Shown: positions 7,883 to 17,581, counted from the stretch's first letter. The stretch: DNA of 64,000 nt from Geobacter sp. AOG1 (GCF_019972315.1 NZ_BLIZ01000001.1:2703521-2767520); one strand, 5' to 3'. A program made the numbers and translations. The notes: generated from the sequence alone by a model not told the origin.

Positions 7883-9463
7883 ATGAAAAAAATTCTTTTT
7901 ATTAGCATAGGTGCGGTTCTCTTGTCCGCATCGTGTGCGTTTGCCAACCCCACGCAAAGTGGCGTGTCCGGCTTAATCACCGTACCGTCAGCCGACACAC
8001 TCGATTCCGGCAACCTGTGCATCGGGTTGTGGGGAGACCTGAGCAAGAATAAGGATTCTGGCAAGCACGCCGTGGTCATGCCAGCCGCCTTGACTCTTGG
8101 TATCGGCTCGTTCTGGGAGGTCTACGGTTCATATCCCAATCTTCTGTTCAACGATCAACAGGAGTTGGCAAACAAGGGAACCGCCAACCTGGGGACCAAG
8201 CTTCGTCTCTACGGTAAGCGGAACGCGAATTTCAAAGTGGCAACCGATTTCTTCGCCATGCGTCACGTATCGGACGATCCTGTCATTAACGGAGTCACGG
8301 ACGTCGGGGGAAGGTTGATCGCATCGTTCATCACTTCGCGGTTTGCCGTACACGGTTATGGCGGTTATCTTTCGCCGGGCAGTCAACCGGGAAAAACATC
8401 TGATAATCAGATTCTTTTCGGAGGGGGCATCGAGTTTTCCCCCACGTCCAGGACCAAGCTCACCGTGGAACTGACCGGCAGCCAGAACAGTAAATCGGGC
8501 ACCTCCTCGAAAGACGCCCCCGTAGAGGGTCTGGTCGGTTTCCAGTATTACGTTTCACCCCATCTTACCTTCAATGCCGGTGCTGGATCGCGGGTCAATT
8601 CAGTGGGTCCGGACTGGCGCGCTATCGTCGGTTTCACAACCTGTCAGGGTGTTGGCACCTATATAAAGCCGGTGCCTCGCCTGGTGCAGGAACCAGAGGC
8701 AAAACCCCTGGAAACGGCGAAGGTGGCCAAAATCGCGCCCATTTCTTCACTGCTACTGAAATCCACGGCCGTGACGCCGGTTAGCAAACTCGAATTACCC
8801 GTCGATCCCGACCGCGAAGAGATTGTGATCAAGCCGTTTGGTCAGGTAGTGATTCCCCCGCAGCCCCAACGAGCACAAGCATCACTACCCGTCATGCCCG
8901 TATTGCAGACCATGCCGGTTCTAACCCAGCAGGTTCCCGTTTCTCCGCGCAAGGAGGAAGTGCGCGTCACACCCCAGGAAGTTGTCACGACGAACAGCGA
9001 TCAGGTGGAAGGGCAAACCCCCCTTCTAGCCGTAGAGGTCAGGGGAGAGAAAGTCGAGGTCCTTTCCGGTGGTACGCCGAAGCTTCCGGAAACCGTGAAT
9101 GTCTATCGTAAATTCCGGTTCCCCGATGTCATGTTCGAATTTGGACAGATGGACCTGTCCGACGAGGTGAAGAGGTCTCTCTCCGAGGTTGCGGAGCAGA
9201 TCCGCGCCGACAAAAAGACAGCATATGTCAGGATTGACGGCCACACCGACAGTGTTGGCTCCGACAAGTACAATATGGACCTTTCTCTTAAGCGCGCCAT
9301 TGCCGTGGCAAACTATCTGATTACCCGGGAAGGAATTGACCCCAGAATGTTGTTCGTCAAGGGGATGGGGAAGACAAAGCTCCTCGCCGACAACGTGACC
9401 ACGGAAGGGCGCCGGATCAACCGCCGCTTTGAAATACTGTTTCTGGTTCCCAAGGGAAAATGA
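7883..9463 (+). CDS. OmpA-family outer membrane / peptidoglycan-binding protein
   Basis: About 526 residues. A cleavable signal peptide (MKKILFISIGAVLL..CAFA) supports the ATG at 7883. Residues ~20-250 look like a beta-barrel domain with many alternating aromatic strands. A Pro/Val-rich linker follows (~260-400), then a C-terminal OmpA/Pal domain with FEFGQMDLSDEV, IDGHTDSVGS and the diagnostic NRRFEILF near the end, which binds peptidoglycan. It is an outer membrane anchor or porin-like protein. Its stop overlaps the next start (ATGA), so it is in an operon with a short OmpA-like protein and a lipoprotein. Confidence 0.85.
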   Translation: MKKILFISIGAVLLSASCAFANPTQSGVSGLITVPSADTLDSGNLCIGLWGDLSKNKDSGKHAVVMPAALTLGIGSFWEVYGSYPNLLFNDQQELANKGTANLGTKLRLYGKRNANFKVATDFFAMRHVSDDPVINGVTDVGGRLIASFITSRFAVHGYGGYLSPGSQPGKTSDNQILFGGGIEFSPTSRTKLTVELTGSQNSKSGTSSKDAPVEGLVGFQYYVSPHLTFNAGAGSRVNSVGPDWRAIVGFTTCQGVGTYIKPVPRLVQEPEAKPLETAKVAKIAPISSLLLKSTAVTPVSKLELPVDPDREEIVIKPFGQVVIPPQPQRAQASLPVMPVLQTMPVLTQQVPVSPRKEEVRVTPQEVVTTNSDQVEGQTPLLAVEVRGEKVEVLSGGTPKLPETVNVYRKFRFPDVMFEFGQMDLSDEVKRSLSEVAEQIRADKKTAYVRIDGHTDSVGSDKYNMDLSLKRAIAVANYLITREGIDPRMLFVKGMGKTKLLADNVTTEGRRINRRFEILFLVPKGK

Positions 9464-9933
9464 TGCAACGGGTACTTGTTCCGGTTGTTATTGGCCTCAT
9501 GACGTGCCCCACTGTTGTCCGGTCTGAAGACCGTGGCGTCATGACGGATTGTCGGCCGGTAGGGACGGTGCGTGTAACAACAGCCAAGGGGCTCGATGTA
9601 AGAGCCAAAAAAGCGCTGGATGCCATGGCACCAAAACTCCGAACAGTTGGCAAGGATAGACTGCTCCGCATTGAAGGCCACGATGGTACCGACAGAAACG
9701 CGGAAGAGTCACTCTCCAACTCGCTCATGCTTGCCAAGAACGTGCAGATATATCTGGCTTCCCGGCATACTATCGACCTCGATGTCTACCTTGCCACCGC
9801 TGCCGATTCGGACAAGGGACGGACTGTCCGCATATATGTCTGCCCGAAGCAGTTCGTTGAGGAAAATCTCGATCTGCCACGAAATATCACCGACAGCAAA
9901 CGTGATTTCGACTCATCAGTCTCTGCTAAGTGA
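9460..9933 (+). CDS. Secreted short protein with degenerate OmpA-like domain
   Basis: A 157-residue protein with a signal peptide (cleavage likely after VVRS). The middle resembles the OmpA C-terminal domain of the preceding gene: RIEGHDGTDRNAEESLSNSLMLAKNVQIYL lines up in pattern with the IDGHTDSVGS segment and the following helix. The diagnostic Asn-Arg-Arg motif is missing. A pair of cysteines (DCRPV, YVCPK) could form a disulfide. It overlaps the OmpA gene by four bases. The function is unknown; it may be a diverged duplicate that no longer binds peptidoglycan. Confidence 0.7.
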   Translation: MMQRVLVPVVIGLMTCPTVVRSEDRGVMTDCRPVGTVRVTTAKGLDVRAKKALDAMAPKLRTVGKDRLLRIEGHDGTDRNAEESLSNSLMLAKNVQIYLASRHTIDLDVYLATAADSDKGRTVRIYVCPKQFVEENLDLPRNITDSKRDFDSSVSAK

Positions 9934-9962
9934 GGGGCTTACTCTCCGGGAGGTCACAAAAA

Positions 9963-10607
9963 ATGAAAATTTCCGCTTTTTTCATGGGAATGATAGTGGC
10001 GACGATTCTGGGTGGGTGCTCCTCCTTGAAGGTCCTTCCCGAGCAGGCAGGGGCGGGAGTCATAAACACCGCTGAAAACTCCCAGGCTATTGACAAGGAT
10101 GGAGTGTTGATCACGGTAAAAGCATCCGACGTCGATCTGCGCAACTATAATTTGGAGGGGACGGTATCGGCATTTTCGGTGCTTATCGACAACCGTACCG
10201 ACCACGAAGTGAGTTTCGGGAATGACTCGTTCGTTCTTCTGGACAATGATAACCGCCAGTATCTCCCCCTTACCCCCGAGAAAGTCAAGGAAATCCTCTC
10301 CAAAGATTCCTACTACCTGATTCCCTATCCCTATGTGGGCTTCTACTACCTGGAAGACTACGAGAAATCCTCGTCCTACAATACATTTAACTCCAGTGCT
10401 CCCTATTTCTACGATCTCTATCCCCAGGATATCTACACCAAGGCTTTGAGCGGTGAGTCCATCATTCCGAAAGCCAAGGTGGCCGGCCTCGTCTACTTCA
10501 AGATCGATCTCTCCACTGTTCAGGGTGTAAAACTGCTCGTGTTCAAGAAGGGGACCTCCCGTTCAGCCGTACCCGATTTCACGTTTCCGTTCAAAATCAG
10601 CAAGTAA
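9963..10607 (+). CDS. Predicted lipoprotein
   Basis: About 214 residues with a lipoprotein signal: a short hydrophobic stretch then LGGCSS, so the mature protein would be lipidated at Cys. The rest is a beta-rich domain with a Tyr-rich central part (DSYYLIPYPYVGFYYLEDY). The ATG at 9963 is preceded by GGGAGG. I do not recognise the family. It follows the OmpA-like pair by 29 bases and precedes the phosphate transporter by 18 bases, so it may be co-transcribed with both. Confidence 0.75.
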   Translation: MKISAFFMGMIVATILGGCSSLKVLPEQAGAGVINTAENSQAIDKDGVLITVKASDVDLRNYNLEGTVSAFSVLIDNRTDHEVSFGNDSFVLLDNDNRQYLPLTPEKVKEILSKDSYYLIPYPYVGFYYLEDYEKSSSYNTFNSSAPYFYDLYPQDIYTKALSGESIIPKAKVAGLVYFKIDLSTVQGVKLLVFKKGTSRSAVPDFTFPFKISK

Positions 10608-10625
10608 TCTGGGAGAGTTATACCG

Positions 10626-12326
10626 ATGCCTCTGACGTTTCTCTGGCAAGCACTGGGGGGGCTCGGTCTGTTCATCCTCGGAATGAAGTCCATGTCCGAG
10701 GGTTTGCAGAGGATCGCAGGGGAACGGCTACGCCAGACCCTGGAAAAAATCACCGGCAATCGCCTTACCGCAGCTCTCATGGGGAGCTGCCTCGCCTCCC
10801 TGCTTCAGTCCAGCAGCGCCGCCTCCATTATCATCGTCGGACTTCTCAATGCCGGCCTGCTCTCCGTGTACCAGGCCCTCGGCGTCCTTATGGGGACCGG
10901 CATCGGCACAACCCTCGCTATCCAGTTCATTGCCTTCAAAATTTCCCAGATCGCTCTGCCGGCAATTGCCCTTGGCGTACTCCTGAAATATTTCTGTAAG
11001 CGGAGACGTGTCGTCTACGTAGGGGAGTTGCTGCTTGGTGCGGGACTTATATTCTTTGGCCTCCAGCTCATGGAATCGGGCTTTGCTCCCGTCAAGCAGA
11101 GCGCTCTGTTCGAGGGGATACAGCACCCCCTGTTCAGCTGGCATATCAGTTCCGTTTTGCTTGGTGCACTCCTGACCTTTCTCATCCAGTCCGGCAGTGC
11201 AGTTATCGGAATTGTCATTGCCCTTGCCGGCAGTGGACTCATAGGATTCGAAAGCGGCGTCGCAATGGTCATCGGCGAGGTGCTCGGTACCTCCCTCATA
11301 ACCCTGGTTTCAACCATCGGTGGCACAATAGCCGCCAGGCGCAGTGCCATCATCTACTGCCTCATCAATGTCGTGGCCATTATCCTAGTTCTCATCGGGT
11401 TCCCTCTATTCCTTAAGGTGATTCATGCCCTTTCCCCCGGTGAAGCGGAATTTACCGTCTCCATCATCGGCAACGCTGACCCGCACTCTGCACTCAGCCG
11501 CCCTAACATAGCGCGTCACCTTGCCAATGCCCATACGATCTTTAGCGTTTTCAGCGTCCTGGTTTTTCTTCCACTTCTCGGGTTTTTTGCCCGGTCCGCC
11601 GGTCGTATCCTCCCCGGCGTCGAGGGGGGGCTCGATTACGAACCCCGTCCGAAGTTCATAGATACCCGTATTCTCAACACCCCATCCATAGCTCTCCTGC
11701 AGGCAAAGAACGAAACCAGGCGCATGGCGGCAATTGCCGAATCCATGTTCGAGGATGTAGTCAAGCAGTTTTACAAATACGATGCACGACGGACGATGCG
11801 GATCAGGCAGAAAGAAGAAGCCCTCGATGTCCTGCAGCGCGACATTTCCAATTTCCTCGTATCCCTGTCGAAGCAGTCCGTGGGACGGGACACGTTTAGC
11901 GACATATCGCTTCTGCTCCAGATAATCAGCAGCCTTGAACATATCGGTGACCAGAACGAGGCGGTGCTCGATTATCTCCGCCGTAAGAAGGAGGACAAGA
12001 TCATCTTTTCCGCATCTGCCATGACGGAATTGCGTAACCTTGCCGCGGTCGTCGGTGACCTGGTGAATAGTGCCGTCGCCTCCGTGCCGGAGGCGACAGG
12101 CAATGGTCTGACGACTGGTATCGATCTTCGCGACAAGGTAACCCAGCTCCAGGGCACTATGCTTGATAACCACATCAAACGTCTTACCGACGGGGATTGC
12201 ACGGTTATGGCAGGTTTGATCTACAGTGACATCGTGGGAGGTTTCACGAAAATCGCCGATGCCTGTATACAGATACTCAAAAGTGAACGGGAGTTTTTCG
12301 ATGCAGCATCTTCTGGCAGCCATTGA
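10626..12326 (+). CDS. Na/Pi cotransporter family protein with C-terminal PhoU-like domain
   Basis: A 566-residue membrane protein. Residues ~1-330 hold about eight or nine hydrophobic segments with two inverted repeats of the Na/Pi motif (GSCLASLLQSSSAASII near residue 50; LTFLIQSGSAVIGIVI near 185), where the QSSS and QSGSA signatures bind sodium and phosphate. The C-terminal ~200 residues form a PhoU-like helical domain (LLQIISSLEHIGDQNEAV). It would import phosphate driven by sodium. The last 26 bases overlap the exopolyphosphatase gene, linking phosphate uptake to polyphosphate metabolism. Confidence 0.9.
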   Translation: MPLTFLWQALGGLGLFILGMKSMSEGLQRIAGERLRQTLEKITGNRLTAALMGSCLASLLQSSSAASIIIVGLLNAGLLSVYQALGVLMGTGIGTTLAIQFIAFKISQIALPAIALGVLLKYFCKRRRVVYVGELLLGAGLIFFGLQLMESGFAPVKQSALFEGIQHPLFSWHISSVLLGALLTFLIQSGSAVIGIVIALAGSGLIGFESGVAMVIGEVLGTSLITLVSTIGGTIAARRSAIIYCLINVVAIILVLIGFPLFLKVIHALSPGEAEFTVSIIGNADPHSALSRPNIARHLANAHTIFSVFSVLVFLPLLGFFARSAGRILPGVEGGLDYEPRPKFIDTRILNTPSIALLQAKNETRRMAAIAESMFEDVVKQFYKYDARRTMRIRQKEEALDVLQRDISNFLVSLSKQSVGRDTFSDISLLLQIISSLEHIGDQNEAVLDYLRRKKEDKIIFSASAMTELRNLAAVVGDLVNSAVASVPEATGNGLTTGIDLRDKVTQLQGTMLDNHIKRLTDGDCTVMAGLIYSDIVGGFTKIADACIQILKSEREFFDAASSGSH

Positions 12327-13221
12327 CCTGGGAACGAATACCGCCCGGCTCCTCATCGGGAGACTTCAGCCCGACGGCACCGTGCAACCGGTATACATCA
12401 GTCGGCAGATAACGCGCCTCGGTGGCGGCTTCACCCGCGAATCAGGTATTTCGAACGAAGCACGGTCGCGTACCTTGGCAGCACTCCGCGACTTTGCCAC
12501 CGAGATGAGACGCCACGACGTGCAACGGTCGCGAGCCGTGGCGACCAGTGCCGTACGGGATGCCATCAATGGCCCGGACTTCTGCCGTGAGGTCTTTGAC
12601 ACTACAGGAATCAAACTTGATGTAATCGACGGTGAAGAAGAGGGGCGTCTTACCCTGCGGGGCGTCCTGGCAGGAATCGACGAGCGTCCGGCATCGCTTT
12701 TCGTCTTCGACGTGGGAGGGGGGAGCACCGAATATACCCTGTCCCATGGAGAAACGGCGTTGTTTACCCGGAGTCTTCCCCTCGGCGTGGTCAGGCTCAC
12801 CGAGGGGAAGGGGGAGAGCGGTGCTATGACCGACAAGATCGATCGTGAACTGGCAACACTGCGAGGGGAAATGGAGAGGCGGTCGCTATTGGATCATCTG
12901 GACAAGGCGGTGCTCGTGGGGACCGCTGGCACGGCCACGACCCTTGCTGCAATTAGTATGGGGATGGTCGACTACGACTATCGCCGGGTGAACAACCACG
13001 TCCTGACCCGGGCGGAAATCAGTTCCATCTTCCAACAGCTGCTCCCCTTGTCACCGGCGGAGCGGCTCATGGTGCCCGGCATGGAAAAGGGGAGGGAAGA
13101 CCTGATCATTGCCGGTTGCCTTCTCACTCTCAGGACCATGGAACTGTTCTGTTTCGACCGGATGAAAGTGAGCGATTTCGGACTGCTGGAAGGGGTTCTG
13201 ATGTCGGTGCACGAGCAATAA
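12301..13221 (+). CDS. ppx: Ppx/GppA-type exopolyphosphatase
   Basis: A 306-residue member of the ASKHA phosphotransferase superfamily, the short single-module form. It begins AAIDLGTNTARLL, the phosphate-1 loop, and has VFDVGGGSTEYTL (phosphate-2) and GTAGTATTLAAI. It hydrolyses terminal phosphate from polyphosphate or pppGpp; which cannot be told here. GGGAG seven bases before the ATG at 12301 sets the start inside the end of the transporter gene. A hairpin follows the stop immediately. Confidence 0.92.
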   Translation: MQHLLAAIDLGTNTARLLIGRLQPDGTVQPVYISRQITRLGGGFTRESGISNEARSRTLAALRDFATEMRRHDVQRSRAVATSAVRDAINGPDFCREVFDTTGIKLDVIDGEEEGRLTLRGVLAGIDERPASLFVFDVGGGSTEYTLSHGETALFTRSLPLGVVRLTEGKGESGAMTDKIDRELATLRGEMERRSLLDHLDKAVLVGTAGTATTLAAISMGMVDYDYRRVNNHVLTRAEISSIFQQLLPLSPAERLMVPGMEKGREDLIIAGCLLTLRTMELFCFDRMKVSDFGLLEGVLMSVHEQ

Positions 13222-13246
13222 AAGGGGGAGCGACAGTTCCCCCTTT
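13221..13246. terminator. Bidirectional hairpin terminator after ppx
   Basis: AAAGGGGGA at 13221-13229 pairs with TCCCCCTTT at 13238-13246 around an 8-base loop, followed by CTGTTTT on the plus strand. It lies between the convergent ppx and cytochrome genes and could serve both. Confidence 0.7.
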
Positions 13247-13260
13247 CTGTTTTCACCTGC

Positions 13261-13578
13261 CTAATTCCCTGGCCCGGCAAAGGTCTTCATGTACATGAGA
13301 AGGGATTGCATGTCGATTCCTGCGGAATCGAGGGGTTTCCCCTTGAGCGCCTTTTCGATGCACTTGTTTGCAATACCGGCCAGTTTCCCGTCGTCGAAGG
13401 TCGCTGCCCACTCCAGTTTCCGTCCACCGGGATGGCAGCTTGCGCAGCTTTTGCCATTGGTTCCGAGTTTCGTACTCTCGAACAACTCCCTCCCCCGTTC
13501 CAGTGTGGGACCATCTGCCGCCTGTGCAGCAACGGCAGCAGACATCAGAAATGCGGTTATCCAGGATCGCTTTTTCAT
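13261..13578 (-). CDS. Small periplasmic mono-haem cytochrome c
   Basis: A 105-residue secreted protein with a signal peptide ending AAQAAD. It has one haem-binding motif, CASCH, about residue 45, preceded by GRELFESTKLGTNGKS, the typical class I cytochrome c pattern. The C-terminal MQSLLMYMKTF offers methionines as the second axial ligand. GAGGAACCC before the ATG at 13578 decides the start. It would shuttle electrons in the periplasm. It is monocistronic as far as can be seen. Confidence 0.9.
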   Translation of the reverse strand: MKKRSWITAFLMSAAVAAQAADGPTLERGRELFESTKLGTNGKSCASCHPGGRKLEWAATFDDGKLAGIANKCIEKALKGKPLDSAGIDMQSLLMYMKTFAGPGN

Positions 13579-13680
13579 GGGTTCCTCCCTCATGTGACGT
13601 TTCGTTGAAGAGTATCTGAAAATCCGCACCTGTCAACCCTTTGCCGCTATCCTGATTTAGAAACCCGTTCTACAAAGCAG

Positions 13681-13709
13681 TTGACATAACAGCCCGTATT
13701 TTGTATAGT
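13681..13709 (+). promoter_or_regulatory. Near-consensus sigma70 promoter for the ior/paaK/liv cluster
   Basis: A perfect TTGACA (13681-13686), exactly 17 bases, then TATAGT (13704-13709, 5 of 6 matches). Transcription would start about 13716, leaving a leader of roughly 125 bases before iorA. It is the best sigma70 match I found in the window. Confidence 0.75.
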
Positions 13710-13842
13710 TTCGGCACCGTTACGGGGACCAGTTCCCTGTTTTTTCCGTGCAGTTGCTGTCCCGCTGGCGCTTCCGATAATCCCCGCACCGCCTGTCTGC
13801 CGGTAATCACACAGTTACTCTCGATTCCAAGGACCGTATCCC

Positions 13843-15597
13843 ATGCATGAAATTCTTTCCGGCAACGAGGCCATAGCCCGCGGTGCCCACGAAGCGGGTG
13901 TCAAAGTCGCAAGCGCCTACCCCGGCACACCCTCCACCGAAATTCTCGAGACCATCATCCAGTACAAGGAAATCGACGCCTCCTGGGCGCCCAACGAAAA
14001 AGTTGCCCTCGAAGTTGCAATCGGCGCCTCTTTCGGTGGCGGTAGGGCACTGGTTGCCATGAAACACGTCGGGGTCAACGTGGCTGCCGACCCGCTCTTC
14101 ACCCTTTCTTACACCGGGGTCAACGGCGGCCTGCTGCTGGTGGTGGCCGACGACCCGGAGATGCATTCTTCCCAGAACGAGCAGGACAGCCGCAACTACG
14201 CCAAGTTTGCAAAGGTCCCCCTGTTGGAGCCTTCCGATTCACGGGAATGCAAGGAATTCACCCGTCTCGCCTTTGAACTTTCAGAACGGTATGACACGCC
14301 AGTGATACTCCGGAGCACCACCCGTATCTCCCACGGCAAGTCCATAGTCGAGCTCGATGAGCCGGTGACCGGCCTCCCCGAGCCGAGACTCGTGAGAAAT
14401 TCCGCCAAACTGGTCATGCTTCCCGGTAATGCCAAGGTCCGTCACCCCCTCGTCGAGGAGCGGATGGCAAAACTGTCACGAGATGGATCGACCCTTGCCA
14501 TCAACCGTCTGGAACTGCGGGACACGAGCATAGGGATCATCACCTCTGGCGTGTGCTACCAGTATGTACGCGAGGTTCTCCCCGACGCCTCGACCCTCAA
14601 GCTGGGGATGGTCCACCCCTTGCCCCGCGATCTCATCCGCAAATTCGCAGCACAGGTCGACACTCTCTACGTGGTGGAGGAACTCGACCCCTTCATCGAG
14701 GAACAGGTCAAGGCCATGGGGATTGCCGTCACCGGCAAGGAAATTTTCTCCCTCTGCGGTGAACTGACACCGGGGCGCATCCGGAAAGCCTTCGGCCTGC
14801 CGGGTGTCGAAAACTCCGTTGTTGAGAAACTTCCGGGACGCCCCCCTAACATGTGCCCCGGCTGTCCCCATCGCGGCGTCTTCTTTGCCCTCAACCAGCT
14901 CAAGGCTTACGTCACCGGCGACATCGGTTGTTACACCCTCGGCTTCATGCCCCCCCTTTCAGCCATGGATACCTGTGTCTGCATGGGGGCCTCCATCGGC
15001 ACCGCCACCGGCGTGGTAAAGGTCGTGAGTGAGGAGGAGCGGAAGAAGGTAGTTGCTGTCATCGGAGATTCGACGTTCCTGCACACCGGCATCAACGGTC
15101 TCATGGACATGGTCTACAACAATGCGCCGGCGACGGTGGTCATTCTCGACAACCGGATCACTGCCATGACGGGGCGCCAGGAAAACCCTGCATCGGGCTT
15201 TACCCTTACGGACGAGCCTGCCCAACGGATCGACTTTCCCCTCCTTTGCAAGGCACTCGGGGTAAAACATATCCGGGTCGTCAATCCTCTCGACCTGGAG
15301 GAAACCAAACGGGTACTTAAGGAGGAGATGGCACGACCTGAGCCATCGGTCATCATCACCGACAAGCCATGCGTTCTGATCAAGCGGGAAGGGGTCTTCA
15401 CAAAAGGCCCGGTGTACCAGGTGGATGCGGAACAGTGCACCGGGTGCCGCGCCTGCCTCAAGATCGGTTGCCCTGCCATCGAATGGCAGCCCGGGGAAGG
15501 GAAGCAGGGGAAGGCGTTCATCGACCCGCTTCTTTGCACCGGCTGTGATGTCTGCCGCCAGTTGTGTAAATTCGACGCCATCGGGAGGTCAAAATGA
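13843..15597 (+). CDS. iorA: Indolepyruvate ferredoxin oxidoreductase, alpha subunit
   Basis: A 584-residue subunit that decarboxylates aryl-pyruvates (from Trp, Phe, Tyr) to aryl-acetyl-CoA while reducing ferredoxin. The N-terminal pyrimidine-binding domain starts SGNEAIARGAHEAGV with AYPGTPSTEI. The thiamine diphosphate site is GDSTFLHTGINGL..NN near residue 410. The C-terminus has two ferredoxin-type cysteine sets, CTGCRACLKIGC and CTGCDVCRQLC. The stop overlaps iorB by four bases. An adjacent aryl-CoA ligase and amino-acid transporter support an aromatic amino acid degradation role. Confidence 0.95.
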   Translation: MHEILSGNEAIARGAHEAGVKVASAYPGTPSTEILETIIQYKEIDASWAPNEKVALEVAIGASFGGGRALVAMKHVGVNVAADPLFTLSYTGVNGGLLLVVADDPEMHSSQNEQDSRNYAKFAKVPLLEPSDSRECKEFTRLAFELSERYDTPVILRSTTRISHGKSIVELDEPVTGLPEPRLVRNSAKLVMLPGNAKVRHPLVEERMAKLSRDGSTLAINRLELRDTSIGIITSGVCYQYVREVLPDASTLKLGMVHPLPRDLIRKFAAQVDTLYVVEELDPFIEEQVKAMGIAVTGKEIFSLCGELTPGRIRKAFGLPGVENSVVEKLPGRPPNMCPGCPHRGVFFALNQLKAYVTGDIGCYTLGFMPPLSAMDTCVCMGASIGTATGVVKVVSEEERKKVVAVIGDSTFLHTGINGLMDMVYNNAPATVVILDNRITAMTGRQENPASGFTLTDEPAQRIDFPLLCKALGVKHIRVVNPLDLEETKRVLKEEMARPEPSVIITDKPCVLIKREGVFTKGPVYQVDAEQCTGCRACLKIGCPAIEWQPGEGKQGKAFIDPLLCTGCDVCRQLCKFDAIGRSK

Positions 15598-16172
15598 GCG
15601 GCCAAATCACCAATATCCTCCTCGTCGGCGTGGGGGGGCAGGGTATCCTGCTCGCCTCGGAGATTCTGTCCGAAACCTTCATGCTGGCGGGATTTGACGT
15701 AAAAAAGAGCGAAATCCACGGCATGTCCCAACGGGGGGGGAGCGTTGTTTCCCATGTTCGCTACGGCAGGGAGGTGTTTTCCCCCATCGTTCCCGAAGGG
15801 GAGGGGGACATTCTTTTCGGTTTCGAACTGATGGAGACCTGCCGGGCACTTCCCCTCCTGAAGAAAGGGGGAAAGGTCGTTGCCAATGACCTGCGCATCC
15901 CACCTCCGTCGGTGCTGATGGGACAGGAAACCTATCCCGAGGGGCTTGCAGATCGGATCAGAACGGAATTCCCCGACTTGCTGCTGGTGGATGGCCAGCA
16001 ACTTGCCATGGACGCAGGAAATCCCCGTGTCGCCAACACGGTTCTGTTGGGAGCTGTTTCTAAACGGATCGATATCGCCGAAGATTACTGGCTCAAAGCC
16101 TTGGAGAAACTGGTGCCGAAAAAGGCGCTGGAAGTGAACCGGAAGGCATTCATGCTCGGTAGAAACCTGTAA
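15594..16172 (+). CDS. iorB: Indolepyruvate ferredoxin oxidoreductase, beta subunit
   Basis: A 192-residue gamma/beta-type subunit of 2-oxoacid ferredoxin oxidoreductases. It has the signatures VGVGGQGILLASEIL near the start, then KKSEIHGMSQRGGSVVSHVR, both typical of the CoA-binding and assembly subunit. It starts within the last codons of iorA (ATGA) with GGGAGG ahead. Together they form the IorAB enzyme. Confidence 0.95.
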   Translation: MSGQITNILLVGVGGQGILLASEILSETFMLAGFDVKKSEIHGMSQRGGSVVSHVRYGREVFSPIVPEGEGDILFGFELMETCRALPLLKKGGKVVANDLRIPPPSVLMGQETYPEGLADRIRTEFPDLLLVDGQQLAMDAGNPRVANTVLLGAVSKRIDIAEDYWLKALEKLVPKKALEVNRKAFMLGRNL

Positions 16173-16251
16173 TTCCAATTCCATATCAAGGCGCTGCCTC
16201 GGAACCTCAATCCTCGCCGCCTTGATATCATCCTTGATCTGGAATCGGAAT
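16172..16251. repeat. Large imperfect inverted repeat between iorB and paaK
   Basis: ATATCAAGGCG (16183-16193) pairs perfectly with CGCCTTGATAT (16218-16228). Outside it, ATTCCAATTCCA (16172-16183) matches TGGAATCGGAAT (16240-16251) with one mismatch after an 11-base insertion on the right. The transcript could form a long stem between iorB and the ligase gene, as an mRNA-stability element or a partial terminator. No T-run follows. Confidence 0.6.
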
Positions 16252-16276
16252 AAAAGAAGGGTGAGGAGTGATCGCC

Positions 16277-17581
16277 ATGATGTTCAACGAAGAGTTCGAA
16301 ACGCTCCCGCGTCCGGCGTTGGAGGCGCTCCAGTTGAAGCGGCTGCAATCGATGCTGGCGCGAGTGTACGCCAATGTCCCCTTTTACCGGACTGCCCTCG
16401 ACCGTGCCGGTATCCGTCCGGATGACGTCCGGTCCCTCCACGATCTGCAGCGTCTCCCCTTCACCACCAAGCAGAACATGCGCGACAGTTATCCTTACGG
16501 CCTGTTTGCGGCACCCCTGGAGGAGATCGTCCGCATCCATGCTTCCTCGGGGACGACCGGCAAACCGACGGTGGTAGGGTATACCCAGAAGGATATCGAG
16601 ACCTGGACCGAACTCATGGCCCGAACCTTCGTGACCGCCGGTGCCCACAAGGGTGACATCATCCACAATGCCTATGGTTACGGGCTCTTCACGGGAGGGC
16701 TCGGAGCCCATTACGGAGCCGAGCGTCTGGGGGCCTCGGTCATTCCCATCTCCGGCGGTAATACCAAGCGTCAGATCATGATCATGCAGGACTTCGGTTC
16801 CACGGTTCTCACCTGCACCCCCTCCTATGCCCTTTTCTTGGCCGAAGAGGCCAAGTCCGAAGGGGTCGATTTCAGGAACCTCAAGCTACGGATCGGCATT
16901 TTCGGTGCAGAGCCCTGGTCCGAGGCGATGCGGGCGGAGATCGAGGAAAAACTTAACCTCACGGCCCTCGATATCTACGGCCTGTCCGAAATCATGGGCC
17001 CCGGCGTGGCCCAGGAATGTTACGTGGCAAAATCGGGGCTCCATATCTGGGAAGACCACTTCATCCCGGAGATCATCGATCCCGAGACGTGCGAGGTAGT
17101 GCCGGAAGGGGTAAAAGGGGAACTGGTCATCACGACCATCACCAAGCAGGGAATCCCCCTTGTTCGCTACCGGACGCGGGACATCACGAGTATTACCTAC
17201 GAACCGTGCGCCTGCGGACGTACCCATGCCCGCCTCGCCCGGTTGAGCGGTCGCAGCGATGACATGATCATCATTCGCGGCGTCAACGTCTTCCCGTCGC
17301 AGATAGAATCGATTCTGGTCGGAATCGAAGGGGTGGAGCCCCACTACCTGCTCATTGTCGACCGTCAGGACAATCTGGACACCCTGGAAGTGCATGTCGA
17401 GGTCGACGAACGGCTCTTCTCCGACGAGATCAAAGTACTCCAGGCACTTTCCCGTAGTATCGAGAAAGAGATCAAGGATATGCTGGGAGTCACCTCCCGG
17501 GTCAAGCTTGTGGAACCCAAAACCATTCAGCGGAGCGAAGGTAAGGCTACGCGGGTGATCGACAACCGGAAACTGGTGTAG
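16277..17581 (+). CDS. paaK: Phenylacetate-CoA ligase family protein (copy 1)
   Basis: About 434 residues, an AMP-forming aryl-CoA ligase of the PaaK group. Signature motifs are [14 protein letters not shown] (ATP/AMP loop, near residue 95), [20 protein letters not shown] and RYRTRDIT with [20 protein letters not shown] near the C-terminal domain. It activates phenylacetate or related acids to the CoA thioester, or runs in reverse with IorAB products. GGAG eight bases before the ATG at 16277 was used for the start. A paralogue with the same layout lies at 24062-25369 on the far side of the transporter genes. Confidence 0.93.
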   Translation: MMFNEEFETLPRPALEALQLKRLQSMLARVYANVPFYRTALDRAGIRPDDVRSLHDLQRLPFTTKQNMRDSYPYGLFAAPLEEIVRIHASSGTTGKPTVVGYTQKDIETWTELMARTFVTAGAHKGDIIHNAYGYGLFTGGLGAHYGAERLGASVIPISGGNTKRQIMIMQDFGSTVLTCTPSYALFLAEEAKSEGVDFRNLKLRIGIFGAEPWSEAMRAEIEEKLNLTALDIYGLSEIMGPGVAQECYVAKSGLHIWEDHFIPEIIDPETCEVVPEGVKGELVITTITKQGIPLVRYRTRDITSITYEPCACGRTHARLARLSGRSDDMIIIRGVNVFPSQIESILVGIEGVEPHYLLIVDRQDNLDTLEVHVEVDERLFSDEIKVLQALSRSIEKEIKDMLGVTSRVKLVEPKTIQRSEGKATRVIDNRKLV

